Source of the DNA: an uncultured Eubacterium sp.
GTDB lineage: Bacteria > Bacillota > Clostridia > Lachnospirales > Lachnospiraceae
Direction of reading: 5' to 3'
DNA length: 19,370 nt
NCBI GenBank assembly: GCA_934322085.1
Contig: CAKRGF010000039.1
Coordinates: 1 to 19,370 of the forward strand
The notes under the pieces are model-generated. The model made no database searches and had not been told where the DNA came from. It worked only from the letters and a program-made list of their open reading frames with translations. Shown one piece after another: positions 1 to 7,620 of the stretch. The first letter of the stretch is position 1. Every line of letters begins with the position of its first letter. The position numbers and the translations under genes were made by a program.

Positions 1-1651
1 CACCTGCATAGCAATCCTTGGAGAGCTGCTCTAAGTTGCCCTGCTCATCCTCTGCAAGGTATTCCTTCTTAATCTCAACCTTCTCAGCTTCCTCATCGGA
101 AATGCTTGCATAACGCTCCATCGTCAGATAATAGATACCAAGTACCATATCCTGGGAAGGAACGGCTACCGGGCCACCATCAGAAGGCTTCAACAGGTTG
201 TTAGGTGAAAGGAGAAGGAATCTACACTCTGACTGTGCCTCTACCGAAAGCGGAAGATGCACGGCCATCTGGTCACCATCGAAGTCGGCGTTGAACGCGG
301 TACATACGAGTGGGTGAAGCTTGATTGCCTTACCTTCTACAAGGATTGGCTCAAATGCCTGAATACCAAGTCTGTGAAGTGTCGGGGCACGGTTCAGCAT
401 AACCGGATGCTCTTTGATTACATCCTCAAGTACATCCCATACTTCCTTATCCAAAGACTCTACCATCTTCTTAGCATTCTTAACGTTATTTGCCATTCCA
501 CGTGCTGTCAGTTCTTTCATAACGAAAGGCTTGAACAGCTCGATTGCCATTTCCTTTGGCAGACCACACTGATAGATCTTCAGCTCCGGTCCTACGACGA
601 TAACGGAACGTCCGGAATAGTCAACACGCTTACCAAGAAGGTTCTGACGGAAACGTCCCTGTTTACCTTTAAGCATATCAGACAATGATTTCAATGCACG
701 GTTTCCAGGTCCTGTAACCGGACGTCCACGGCGTCCATTATCAATCAACGCATCAACTGCTTCCTGCAGCATACGTTTTTCGTTTCGTACAATAATATCC
801 GGAGCGCCAAGTTCCAGAAGTCTTTTCAAACGGTTGTTACGGTTGATGATTCGACGATACAAATCGTTCAAATCGGAAGTTGCAAAACGTCCACCATCCA
901 ACTGCACCATCGGACGAAGATCCGGTGGAATAACAGGAATTACCGTAAGAATCATCCAGTCCGGATGGTTCCCGGATTCACGGAATGCTTCTACGACTTC
1001 CAGACGCTTGATAATGCGCGCACGTTTCTGTCCGCTGGCGTCCTTCAATTCATCTTTCAATGTTTTGGATTCTTCTTCCAAATCAATTCTCTGCAAAAGT
1101 TCCTGAATGGATTCTGCACCCATACCAACACGGAATGTATCACCAAAATCTTCTCTTGCTTTCTGGTATTCCTGCTCGGAAAGAACCTGTTTTACCTGAA
1201 TTTCCGGTGTCTCAGATTCCAATACAATATAGGAAGCAAAATACAATACTTTTTCCAAAACTTTTGGAGAAATATCCAAAATCAAGCCCATGCGGCTCGG
1301 AATCCCCTTGAAGTACCAAATATGGGATACCGGAGCAGCTAACTCAATATGACCCATGCGCTCACGACGAACGCTGGATTTCGTGACTTCCACGCCACAT
1401 CGGTCGCAGACAACACCTTTATAACGTACTTTTTTGTACTTACCACAATGACATTCCCAGTCTTTGCTCGGTCCAAAAATACGCTCGCAATACAAACCGT
1501 CTTTTTCCGGTTTCAGGGTACGATAATTGATGGTCTCCGGCTTCTTTACCTCACCTCTGGACCACTCACGGATTTTTTCCGGAGATGCCAGTCTGATTTT
1601 AATTTTATCGTAAGTCAATGTTTTTTCTTCTTCATTACCATACTGTGGCAT
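1..1651 (-). CDS. rpoC: DNA-directed RNA polymerase subunit beta' (N-terminal part, cut by window edge)
   Basis: This is the beta' subunit of RNA polymerase, which carries the catalytic Mg2+ site. The frame opens with ATG at 1651-1649 (MPQYGNEEEK), preceded by AAAGGACGG, and stays open for about 550 codons to the left edge, so roughly the C-terminal half lies outside. Near the N-terminus a Cys4 zinc ribbon is visible (ECHCGKYKK, then VCDRCGVEV). The catalytic loop NADFDGDQMAVH is encoded near 265-290. The lid/rudder region (KGKQGRFRQNLLGKRVDYSGRS is split here as KGKQGRFRQN, then LLGKRVDYSG) is intact. The start lies 21 nt after the rpoB stop, so the two genes are co-transcribed and probably translated in balance. 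Nothing suggests damage in the visible part. Confidence 0.97.
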   Translation of the reverse strand, partial: MPQYGNEEEKTLTYDKIKIRLASPEKIREWSRGEVKKPETINYRTLKPEKDGLYCERIFGPSKDWECHCGKYKKVRYKGVVCDRCGVEVTKSSVRRERMGHIELAAPVSHIWYFKGIPSRMGLILDISPKVLEKVLYFASYIVLESETPEIQVKQVLSEQEYQKAREDFGDTFRVGMGAESIQELLQRIDLEEESKTLKDELKDASGQKRARIIKRLEVVEAFRESGNHPDWMILTVIPVIPPDLRPMVQLDGGRFATSDLNDLYRRIINRNNRLKRLLELGAPDIIVRNEKRMLQEAVDALIDNGRRGRPVTGPGNRALKSLSDMLKGKQGRFRQNLLGKRVDYSGRSVIVVGPELKIYQCGLPKEMAIELFKPFVMKELTARGMANNVKNAKKMVESLDKEVWDVLEDVIKEHPVMLNRAPTLHRLGIQAFEPILVEGKAIKLHPLVCTAFNADFDGDQMAVHLPLSVEAQSECRFLLLSPNNLLKPSDGGPVAVPSQDMVLGIYYLTMERYASISDEEAEKVEIKKEYLAEDEQGNLEQLSKDCYAG

Positions 1652-1672
1652 ATTTATAACCCGTCCTTTCTA

Positions 1673-4600
1673 TCAATCTGCGCTGATGCTGCTATCGTCA
1701 TCAATGCCCTGTACATCCGTCTCACGGAAACCAGCATTTTCAAAGGATTCTTCTTTGAGTTCAAAGTTTTTGTCATTGATTAATTCATTGACATTTTCAT
1801 GAGTTCCTTCTTCTACAGTTTCACTCATCTGAACTTCATTTCCTTCTTCATCCAGCACTGCAACATCCAATCCCAGAGCCTGTAATTCTTTCAGTAATAC
1901 CTTAAAGGACTCAGGTATACCAGGCTCAGAAATATTGTCGCCTTTGATAATTGCTTCGTATGTCTTAACACGTCCTACTACGTCATCCGACTTCACAGTC
2001 AGAATTTCCTGAAGAGTATAAGCTGCGCCGTACGCCTCAAGAGCCCATACCTCCATCTCTCCGAATCGCTGACCACCAAACTGTGCTTTACCACCAAGTG
2101 GCTGCTGGGTAACTAAGGAGTAAGGACCAGTGGAACGAGCATGGATTTTATCATCAACCAGGTGATGGAGTTTCAGGTAATGCATGAAACCAATCGTAAC
2201 TTCCCCATCGAAATATTCTCCGGTACGTCCGTCACGAAGCTGAACCTTTCCATCTTCCTTAATCGGCACACCTGCCCATTCTTTTCTATAGTCCTGATTT
2301 GTCAGGAGATAATCCATCACTTCCGGATCGAGAACATCTTTATATTTCTTCTCAAAATCCTCAAGCGGTGTATTTACATAATCATTTGCCAGTTTCAATG
2401 TATCCATGATGTCAACCTCGTTTGCACCATCAAATACCGGTGTTGCAACATTGAAACCAAGAACTTTCGCTGCCAGACTCAAGTGAATCTCAAGCACCTG
2501 TCCGATATTCATTCGGGAAGGCACACCCAGTGGATTCAATACGATATCAAGCGGACGTCCATTTGGCAAAAATGGCATATCTTCAACCGGCAGTACACGG
2601 GAAACGACACCCTTGTTACCATGACGACCAGCCATCTTATCGCCGACCTGAATTTTTCTCTTCTGTGCAATATAAATACGCACGGTCTGATTTACACCAG
2701 GTGACAATTCATCCCCATTTTCACGGGTAAATACTTTCGCATCCACAACGATACCAAATTCACCATGTGGAACACGAAGAGATGTATCTCTTACTTCTCT
2801 TGCTTTCTCTCCGAAAATAGCACGAAGAAGTCTTTCTTCTGCGGTCAGTTCTGTCTCACCTTTTGGTGTTACCTTACCAACTAAAATGTCTCCGGCACGA
2901 ACTTCTGCACCAATACGGATAATACCGCGCTCATCCAAATCCTTGAGTGCATCATCACCAACACCAGGCACATCACGTGTAATTTCTTCCGGTCCGAGTT
3001 TTGTATCACGTGCTTCTGTCTCATATTCGTTGATATGAACGGAAGTATATACATCTTCCTGCACCAGTCTCTCGCTGAGCAGTACGGCATCCTCGTAGTT
3101 ATAACCTTCCCATGTCATAAATCCAATCAATGGGTTTTTACCAAGGGCGATTTCACCGCCGGAAGTAGAAGGACCATCAGCAATTACCTGACCAGCCTCA
3201 ACCTCATCACCTTTTGTAACAATCGGTCTCTGGTTCATGCAGGTACCCTGGTTGCTTCGTACAAACTTGGACAATTTGTATTCATCCAGATTTCCATCCT
3301 TTTTGCGAATCAAAATGCGGTTTGTTTCGGCACGTTCTACCACACCGCCTTCTTTTGCTACGACACAGTTTCCGGAGTCAACGGCTGCTTTCATTTCCAT
3401 ACCTGTTCCGACAACCGGTGCTTCTGTTACAAGAAGCGGCACTGCCTGACGCTGCATGTTGGATCCCATCAGAGCACGGTTCGCATCATCATTTTCCAAG
3501 AATGGAATCATGGCTGTTGCCACAGAGAATACCATCTTTGGCGATACGTCCATGTAATCAATTTTATTTCTCTCAAACTCCGATGTCTCCTCACGGAAAC
3601 GACCGGATACATTTTTACGAACGAAATGACCTTCTTCGTCCAGACGCTCATTCGCCTGTGCAACGTGATAACGGTCTTCTTCGTCTGCTGTCATATAAAC
3701 AACTTCATCTGTTACACGTGGATTCTCCGCATCCGAATGGTCCACTTTACGATATGGAGCCTCAACAAATCCATACTCGTTAATTCTTGCGTAAGATGCC
3801 AGTGAGTTGATCAAACCGATGTTTGGTCCCTCAGGAGTCTCGATCGGACACATTCTTCCATAATGGGAATAGTGTACGTCACGCACCTCAAATCCGGCAC
3901 GGTCACGGGACAAACCACCAGGTCCGAGGGCTGACAGACGACGTTTGTGTGTCAACTCAGAAAGCGGGTTGTTCTGATCCATAAACTGTGACAACTGGGA
4001 ACTTCCGAAGAATTCCTTAACTGCTGCCGTTACTGGTTTAATATTAATCAACGACTGTGCAGAAATACCTTCGATATCCTGCGTTGTCATTCTTTCTCGT
4101 ACCACACGCTCCATACGGGACAAGCCAATACGGTACTGGTTCTGAAGCAGCTCGCCTACTGCACGGATACGACGATTTCCCAAGTGATCGATATCGTCGT
4201 CATTTCCCAGACCATATTCCAAATGGATGTTGTAGTTAATGGAAGCAAAAATATCTTCCTTTGTAATATGTTTTGGAATCAACAATGCTACATTGCGGCG
4301 GATTGCATCATAACGCTCTTCATCCGTCTCATTCTCTTCCAAAATCTTTTTCAATTCCGGATAGTAAACATCTTCTGTAATTCCCAATGCTTTTTTATCT
4401 GCCTGTGGCAAAAATGCATGTAAATCAACCATCATATTGGACAATACTTTTACAACATGTCCTTCTTCAGTCTGCATCATTACAAATGGAATGGCTGCGT
4501 TCTGAATTTCACGGGCAAGTTCTTCGGAAACCATCGTTCCGGCTTCTGCCACTACTTCACCAGTTTCTGGGCTGACTGCATCTTCTGCAAGCGCAAATCC

Positions 4601-5470
4601 AATAATGCGATTTGTAAATGACAATTTTTTATTAAATTTATAACGTCCAACCTTCGCCAGATCATAACGTCTTACATCAAAGAACATATTATTAATGAGG
4701 CTTTCTGCACTGTCAACAGCAAGCGGTTCACCCGGACGGAGTTTTTTATACAATTCAAGCAAACCATCCTGGTAATTCTTAGAAACGTCCTTCTCAATAC
4801 TTGCCAAAATTTTCGGCTCTTCACCAAACATGTTCAAAATTTCCTGATCGGTTCCTACGCCGAGCGCACGAATCAAAACCGTAATCGGAACTTTTCTATT
4901 TCTATCTACACGAACGTAAAATATATCATTGGAGTCTGTCTCATATTCCAACCACGCTCCACGGTTTGGAATAACAGTCGAAGAATACAACTCTTTACCG
5001 ATTTTATCATGGGCGATACCATAATAAATGCCAGGGGAACGAACCAACTGACTTACAATAACACGCTCTGCTCCGTTAATAATAAACGTACCTGTCGCGG
5101 TCATAAGAGGAAGGTCTCCCATGAAAATATCATGTTCACTGATTTCCTCTGTTTCATTATTATGGAGTCTTACTTTAACTTTCAATGGTGCCGCATAAGT
5201 TGCATCCCGCTCCTTACATTCTTCGATGGAATATTTCACATCATCCCGGCACAGCTCAAAGCTAACAAATTCCAGACTTAAATTGCCGTTGTAATCCGCA
5301 ATCGGCGAAATATCGCGGAATACTTCATTCAAGCCCTCTTCCAGAAACCATTTGTACGAATCTGTCTGAACCTCAATGAGGTTTGGCATCTCCAATACTT
5401 CTTTCTGTTTCGAGTAACTCATTCTCACACCTTTGCCCACATGGACAGGGCGTATTCTGTTTTTCTCCAT
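1673..5470 (-). CDS. rpoB: DNA-directed RNA polymerase subunit beta
   Basis: This is the beta subunit of RNA polymerase. I choose ATG at 5470 (MEKNRIRPVHVGKG), giving 1265 aa, because AAGGAG lies 11 nt upstream. An in-frame GTG at 5482 would add four residues but abuts the GGAG itself, so it is unlikely. The rifampicin-binding cluster (about residues 488-521: SQLSQFMDQNNPLSELTHKRR, then LSALGPGG) has the usual drug-sensitive Asp, His and Ser residues. Other landmarks are GRMCPIETPEGPNIGLI and the C-terminal KAQFGGQRFGEMEVWALEAYGA. After the conserved end there is an acidic tail of about 70 residues rich in Glu/Asp, which looks like a lineage extension. The gene has its own promoter and a leader of about 90 nt, and rpoC follows after 21 nt. 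Confidence 0.98.
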   Translation of the reverse strand: MEKNRIRPVHVGKGVRMSYSKQKEVLEMPNLIEVQTDSYKWFLEEGLNEVFRDISPIADYNGNLSLEFVSFELCRDDVKYSIEECKERDATYAAPLKVKVRLHNNETEEISEHDIFMGDLPLMTATGTFIINGAERVIVSQLVRSPGIYYGIAHDKIGKELYSSTVIPNRGAWLEYETDSNDIFYVRVDRNRKVPITVLIRALGVGTDQEILNMFGEEPKILASIEKDVSKNYQDGLLELYKKLRPGEPLAVDSAESLINNMFFDVRRYDLAKVGRYKFNKKLSFTNRIIGFALAEDAVSPETGEVVAEAGTMVSEELAREIQNAAIPFVMMQTEEGHVVKVLSNMMVDLHAFLPQADKKALGITEDVYYPELKKILEENETDEERYDAIRRNVALLIPKHITKEDIFASINYNIHLEYGLGNDDDIDHLGNRRIRAVGELLQNQYRIGLSRMERVVRERMTTQDIEGISAQSLINIKPVTAAVKEFFGSSQLSQFMDQNNPLSELTHKRRLSALGPGGLSRDRAGFEVRDVHYSHYGRMCPIETPEGPNIGLINSLASYARINEYGFVEAPYRKVDHSDAENPRVTDEVVYMTADEEDRYHVAQANERLDEEGHFVRKNVSGRFREETSEFERNKIDYMDVSPKMVFSVATAMIPFLENDDANRALMGSNMQRQAVPLLVTEAPVVGTGMEMKAAVDSGNCVVAKEGGVVERAETNRILIRKKDGNLDEYKLSKFVRSNQGTCMNQRPIVTKGDEVEAGQVIADGPSTSGGEIALGKNPLIGFMTWEGYNYEDAVLLSERLVQEDVYTSVHINEYETEARDTKLGPEEITRDVPGVGDDALKDLDERGIIRIGAEVRAGDILVGKVTPKGETELTAEERLLRAIFGEKAREVRDTSLRVPHGEFGIVVDAKVFTRENGDELSPGVNQTVRIYIAQKRKIQVGDKMAGRHGNKGVVSRVLPVEDMPFLPNGRPLDIVLNPLGVPSRMNIGQVLEIHLSLAAKVLGFNVATPVFDGANEVDIMDTLKLANDYVNTPLEDFEKKYKDVLDPEVMDYLLTNQDYRKEWAGVPIKEDGKVQLRDGRTGEYFDGEVTIGFMHYLKLHHLVDDKIHARSTGPYSLVTQQPLGGKAQFGGQRFGEMEVWALEAYGAAYTLQEILTVKSDDVVGRVKTYEAIIKGDNISEPGIPESFKVLLKELQALGLDVAVLDEEGNEVQMSETVEEGTHENVNELINDKNFELKEESFENAGFRETDVQGIDDDSSISAD

Positions 5471-5522
5471 TGATGATTTCACTCCTTGTCTTTTCTACAG
5501 AACTGTGATATACTATAATTCA

Positions 5523-5543
5523 GGTAGGGATATTGCGCCTACC
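5523..5543 (-). promoter_or_regulatory. Hairpin in the rpoB leader
   Basis: GGTAGG (5523-5528) and CCTACC (5538-5543) form a perfect 6-bp stem around a 9-nt loop. It would lie near the 5' end of the rpoB mRNA, about 55 nt before the start codon. There is no T-tract, so it is not an intrinsic terminator. A role in mRNA stability or as a protein site is inference. One arm overlaps the second, weaker -10-like element. Confidence 0.4.
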
Positions 5544-5577
5544 ATACCACAATAGTGCATTTTCTATCGTACCACAA
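5539..5577 (-). repeat. 14-nt direct repeat carrying -10-like elements
   Basis: The 14-mer CTATCGTACCACAA (5564-5577) recurs 25 nt away as CTACCATACCACAA (5539-5552), with 2 mismatches. On the minus strand these read TTGTGGTACGATAG and TTGTGGTATGGTAG. The first contains the rpoB -10 (TACGAT). The second contains a similar extended -10 (TATGGT) with no recognisable -35 at the right distance. The pair may be tandem start sites or a repeated regulator site. Confidence 0.45.
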
Positions 5578-5636
5578 ATGTAGTAAGGTGTCAAGCGTTT
5601 ATTTGGCACTTTTTTCTATTTTTTTAATATTTTTTA
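5566..5636 (-). promoter_or_regulatory. rpoB promoter with UP-like A/T tract
   Basis: On the minus strand there is a consensus -35 TTGACA (5594-5589), a 17-nt spacer and a -10 TACGAT (5571-5566). The -10 is preceded by TGTGG, an extended -10 (TRTGN) element. Just upstream of the -35, from about 5605 to 5636, the minus strand is a run of A-tracts broken by a few T's, which fits an UP element contacted by the alpha subunit C-terminal domains. This is a strong sigma-A promoter, allowing rpoBC to be transcribed independently of rplJL. Confidence 0.8.
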
Positions 5637-5648
5637 AGGAGACGATGT

Positions 5649-6248
5649 ATGGGGAATCAAATCATTATTTCAGTGAGCCGTGAATACGGCAGCGAGGGAC
5701 ACACAATTGCGGAACAAATTGCGAAAGATATGGGACTTCCTTTTTACGACCGCAATATGCTTGACGAAATTGCAAAAGAAAAGGGCTTTGACCCAGCTGC
5801 CTTTGCCGGTGTGGATGAAAAGCCGCGTAACAAACTGCTTTCGCGCCGGGTAAAAGGATATTCTAATGCAACCGAAGACAATTTGGCGCAGATGCAGTTC
5901 GAATTTCTTCGCAAAAAGGCTGCATCCGGCGAATCTTTTGTCGTGCTTGGCCGTTGTTCCGAAACTATTCTAAAGGAATATGATAGCTTAGTTTCAATTT
6001 TTGTTACTGGAAACAGGGACCGCAAATTAAAACATGTTATGGAGAAGTTTTCACTTTCCGAAACTGCCGCCGCAGCTAAAATCGCTAAACATGACGCATA
6101 CCGCCGCCGATACCATAATCATTATTCTGATTTCAAATGGGGCGACTCGCGTAATTATGATGTTTGTATCAATAGCAGCCGGATTGGTGTAGAAGGAACC
6201 GCAAAGCTATTGGAAGAATTTGTAGAGAGTGTAAAGAAATCCTGGTAA
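5649..6248 (+). CDS. Cytidylate kinase-like family protein
   Basis: 199 aa with a strong RBS (AAGGAG, 7 nt before ATG). It resembles the cytidylate-kinase-like P-loop family widespread in Clostridia. The N-terminus IIISVSREYGSEGHTIAEQI (residues 5-24) holds a variant nucleotide-binding loop in which GSEGHT stands where true CMP kinases have GxxGxGKS/T; the Lys is absent. Other family landmarks are YDRNML (33-38), FVVLGRCSE (97-105) and an Arg-rich lid (AYRRRYHN, 150-157). The substrate is unknown, and family similarity alone does not show CMP kinase activity. It is the only plus-strand gene in the left 14 kb and sits between rplL and rpoB, divergent from rpoB. No convincing promoter was found; the leader is T-rich because it overlaps the rpoB UP tract. 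Confidence 0.85.
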   Translation: MGNQIIISVSREYGSEGHTIAEQIAKDMGLPFYDRNMLDEIAKEKGFDPAAFAGVDEKPRNKLLSRRVKGYSNATEDNLAQMQFEFLRKKAASGESFVVLGRCSETILKEYDSLVSIFVTGNRDRKLKHVMEKFSLSETAAAAKIAKHDAYRRRYHNHYSDFKWGDSRNYDVCINSSRIGVEGTAKLLEEFVESVKKSW

Positions 6249-6325
6249 AAGGGGAGCATAAACCAGCGAGAAACATTATTCGCGATAGCGAATTCCTTGT
6301 TTCGAGTTGGGTTATGCTCCCCTTT
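6248..6325 (+). repeat. Long interrupted hairpin overlapping the kinase stop codon
   Basis: A single extended stem-loop. The outer arms are 6248-6261 and 6312-6325 (14 bp perfect, AAAGGGGAGCATAA with its complement). Next come CCAGC/GTTGG (6263-6267 with 6306-6310, one G-T), a symmetric GA/GA internal loop (6268-6269 and 6304-6305), GAAAC/GTTTC (6270-6274 with 6299-6303) and an apical ATTCGC-GATA-GCGAAT hairpin (6278-6293). The first A lies in the TAA stop codon of the kinase gene. Only TTT then CC follows, so it is a poor intrinsic terminator. It may be a 3' mRNA stabiliser or a small mobile palindromic element. Confidence 0.6.
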
Positions 6326-6326
6326 C

Positions 6327-6490
6327 CGCGGTGCTGCGCCGCACGAAGTGCGGCAGCCTCTCTCTTCTTTCGCGGTGCGTGCCGCACTTCGTGCGGCAGC
6401 CTCTCTCTTCTTTCGCGGTGCTGTACCGCACTTCGTGCGGCAGCCTCTCTCTTCTTTCGCGGTGCTGTGCCGCACTTCGTGCGTCACTAC
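6327..6490. repeat. Four tandem ~44-bp REP-like units, each with a palindrome
   Basis: Four units begin with CGCGGTG (6327, 6371, 6414, 6458; periods 44, 43, 44). Each contains CCGCAC-NNN-GTGCGG or a close variant, joined by CAGCCTCTCTCTTCTTT. The centre triplet is GAA in unit 1 (6345-6347) and TTC in units 2-4 (6388, 6432, 6476), so the unit 1 palindrome is inverted relative to the rest. Unit 4 decays after its palindrome. The 43/44 periods are not multiples of 3, and open frames here exist on both strands, which argues against coding. A GCAC/GTGC remnant at 6573-6586 may be a fifth, degenerate unit. G+C is clearly higher than in the flanking genes. Confidence 0.85.
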
Positions 6491-6507
6491 GCGCGCACGC
6501 GCGCTAT

Positions 6508-6572
6508 AAAATCAGAAATAGACTTGGAAACTTGCAAGCAAGCTTGCAGTTTCCAAGTCTATTTCTGATTTT
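6508..6572. terminator. 65-nt near-perfect palindrome, probable bidirectional terminator
   Basis: The left arm 6508-6539 (32 nt) and right arm 6542-6572 (31 nt) are complementary throughout except for one bulged T in the left arm; the loop is AA. The outer pairs are AAAA/TTTT, so transcripts from either side end their stem in a short U-run. It separates two converging units: rplJL from the right (rplL stop at 6595) and the cytidylate-kinase-like gene from the left. Its length is far above that of an ordinary terminator stem, so an additional role or a mobile-element origin is possible. Confidence 0.65.
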
Positions 6573-6594
6573 GCACCGCTTAGTGCGAACGCGA

Positions 6595-6963
6595 TTATTT
6601 CAATGTTACTTTTGCGCCCTCAGCTTCGAGTTTCTCTTTGATTTCTTCAGCTTCTTCTTTTGTAGCGCCCTCTTTAACTACTTTAGGAGCTCCGTCTACA
6701 ACTTCTTTAGCTTCTTTCAATCCAAGACCAGTTACTTCACGAACAACTTTGATAACCTTAACCTTAGCTGCTCCAACTTCTGTCAACTCTACGTCGAACT
6801 CGTCTTTCTCAGCTGCGCCGCCTGCTGCGTCTCCGCCTGCTGCTGCAACGACTACACCTGCTGCTGCAGATACGCCGAACTCTTCCTCACATGCTTTTAC
6901 TAAATCATTCAATTCCATAACGCTCATCTCTTTGATAGCATCGATAAATTCCTGTGTTGTCAT
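6595..6963 (-). CDS. rplL: 50S ribosomal protein L7/L12
   Basis: 122 aa. This is the acidic stalk protein that recruits translation GTPases. The N-terminal dimerisation helices (TTQEFIDAIKEMSVMELNDL) are followed by an Ala/Gly-rich hinge (about residues 38-53) and the conserved C-terminal domain (KVKVIKVVREVTGLGLKEAK, with the factor-binding helix, ending KVTLK). I use ATG 6963 because GGAGG lies 8 nt upstream; an in-frame ATG at 6978 is part of that RBS. It follows rplJ after about 40 nt of A/T-rich spacer, and the two are under L10-leader control. Confidence 0.97.
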   Translation of the reverse strand: MTTQEFIDAIKEMSVMELNDLVKACEEEFGVSAAAGVVVAAAGGDAAGGAAEKDEFDVELTEVGAAKVKVIKVVREVTGLGLKEAKEVVDGAPKVVKEGATKEEAEEIKEKLEAEGAKVTLK

Positions 6964-7003
6964 TTTGTCTTCCTCCATTCAAATTTTAAAAAATAATAAT
7001 AAC

Positions 7004-7504
7004 TTATTCTGCTGCTGTTTCGCCCTGAGCTTCTGCAATCTGTTTTACGACACGAGCAAAGTTCGTGATTGGTGACTGCAGACTTCCAAGCAACTTGGAA
7101 ATAAGCTCGTCTTTTGACGGGATTGTAGCAAGAACTTTAACGCCAGCGGCATCATAATACTCACCATCTACAACTCCACTCTTAATCTCAAGAGCCTCTG
7201 CTTCTTTTGCAAAATTATTAATAATTCTTGCCGGAGCAGTCTCATCTTCGATACCGAATGCGATTGCTGTAGGACCTTCCAAGTCTTTGTCAAGCTGCGC
7301 AAAATCGGTTCCATCAAATGCCAAGTGAAGCATTGTATTTTTGTATACTTTGTATACAACACCAGCTTCTCTTAACTGTTTACGAAGTTTTGTATCCTGC
7401 TCAACTGTCAGTCCACGATAATCAACAAGAACTGCAGATTTTGCATCTGATACATAGCCTTTGATTTCATCAACGATAGGCGCTTTTAATTCGACTTTAG
7501 CCAT
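7004..7504 (-). CDS. rplJ: 50S ribosomal protein L10
   Basis: 166 aa. L10 anchors the L7/L12 dimers to the ribosomal stalk base. The N-terminal rRNA-binding domain shows KSAVLVDYRGLTVEQ and LRKQLREAGVVYKVYKNTML. The middle has the usual IASP-like region in diverged form (VKVLATIPSKDELISKLLGS), and the C-terminal helix that binds L7/L12 ends QIAEAQGETAAE. AAGGAGG lies close upstream of the ATG. L10 is expected to repress its own operon: a complete L10 leader with an attenuator lies directly upstream. Confidence 0.97.
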   Translation of the reverse strand: MAKVELKAPIVDEIKGYVSDAKSAVLVDYRGLTVEQDTKLRKQLREAGVVYKVYKNTMLHLAFDGTDFAQLDKDLEGPTAIAFGIEDETAPARIINNFAKEAEALEIKSGVVDGEYYDAAGVKVLATIPSKDELISKLLGSLQSPITNFARVVKQIAEAQGETAAE

Positions 7505-7587
7505 GATTTGTTACCTCCTTATTATTGTCAGCTTATGCTGCCATATAATCTGCCGGAGATTTCATCAAAAATGTCATCGACATTTAT

Positions 7588-7620
7588 AAAAAATCCTCTG
7601 CCTGCACACGCAGACAGAGG
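7588..7620 (-). terminator. Attenuator terminator of the rplJL leader
   Basis: On the minus strand CCTCTGTCTGC (7620-7610) pairs with GCAGGCAGAGG (7605-7595) around a GTGT loop, with one G-U pair, followed by A and six T's (7593-7588). The 5' arm contains CTGTCTGCG, which can instead pair with an upstream CGTAGACAG, giving a choice between terminator and antiterminator. A small perfect hairpin (7569-7585, ATC centre) lies just past the T-run, ahead of the rplJ RBS. Confidence 0.85.

Noticed and set aside
3960..4020. Rifampicin-resistance substitutions in RpoB
   Set aside because: The cluster reads SQLSQFMDQNNPLSELTHKRR followed by LSALGPGG, with the usual sensitive residues at the key positions.
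5595..5635. Plus-strand promoter for the kinase-like gene (TTGGCA with AATATT/TATTTT)
   Set aside because: The -10 candidates would place the start within the RBS, and the T-rich tract is better explained as the UP element of rpoB on the other strand.
6327..6490. CRISPR array
   Set aside because: The units are contiguous and near-identical with no unique spacers, and no cas gene is present.
6155..6509. Several open frames on both strands across the repeat island (up to about 110 codons)
   Set aside because: They read the same 44-bp units in different frames, have repeated low-complexity products, no RBS, and the unit lengths 43/44 are not multiples of 3. They are by-products of the GC-rich repeats.
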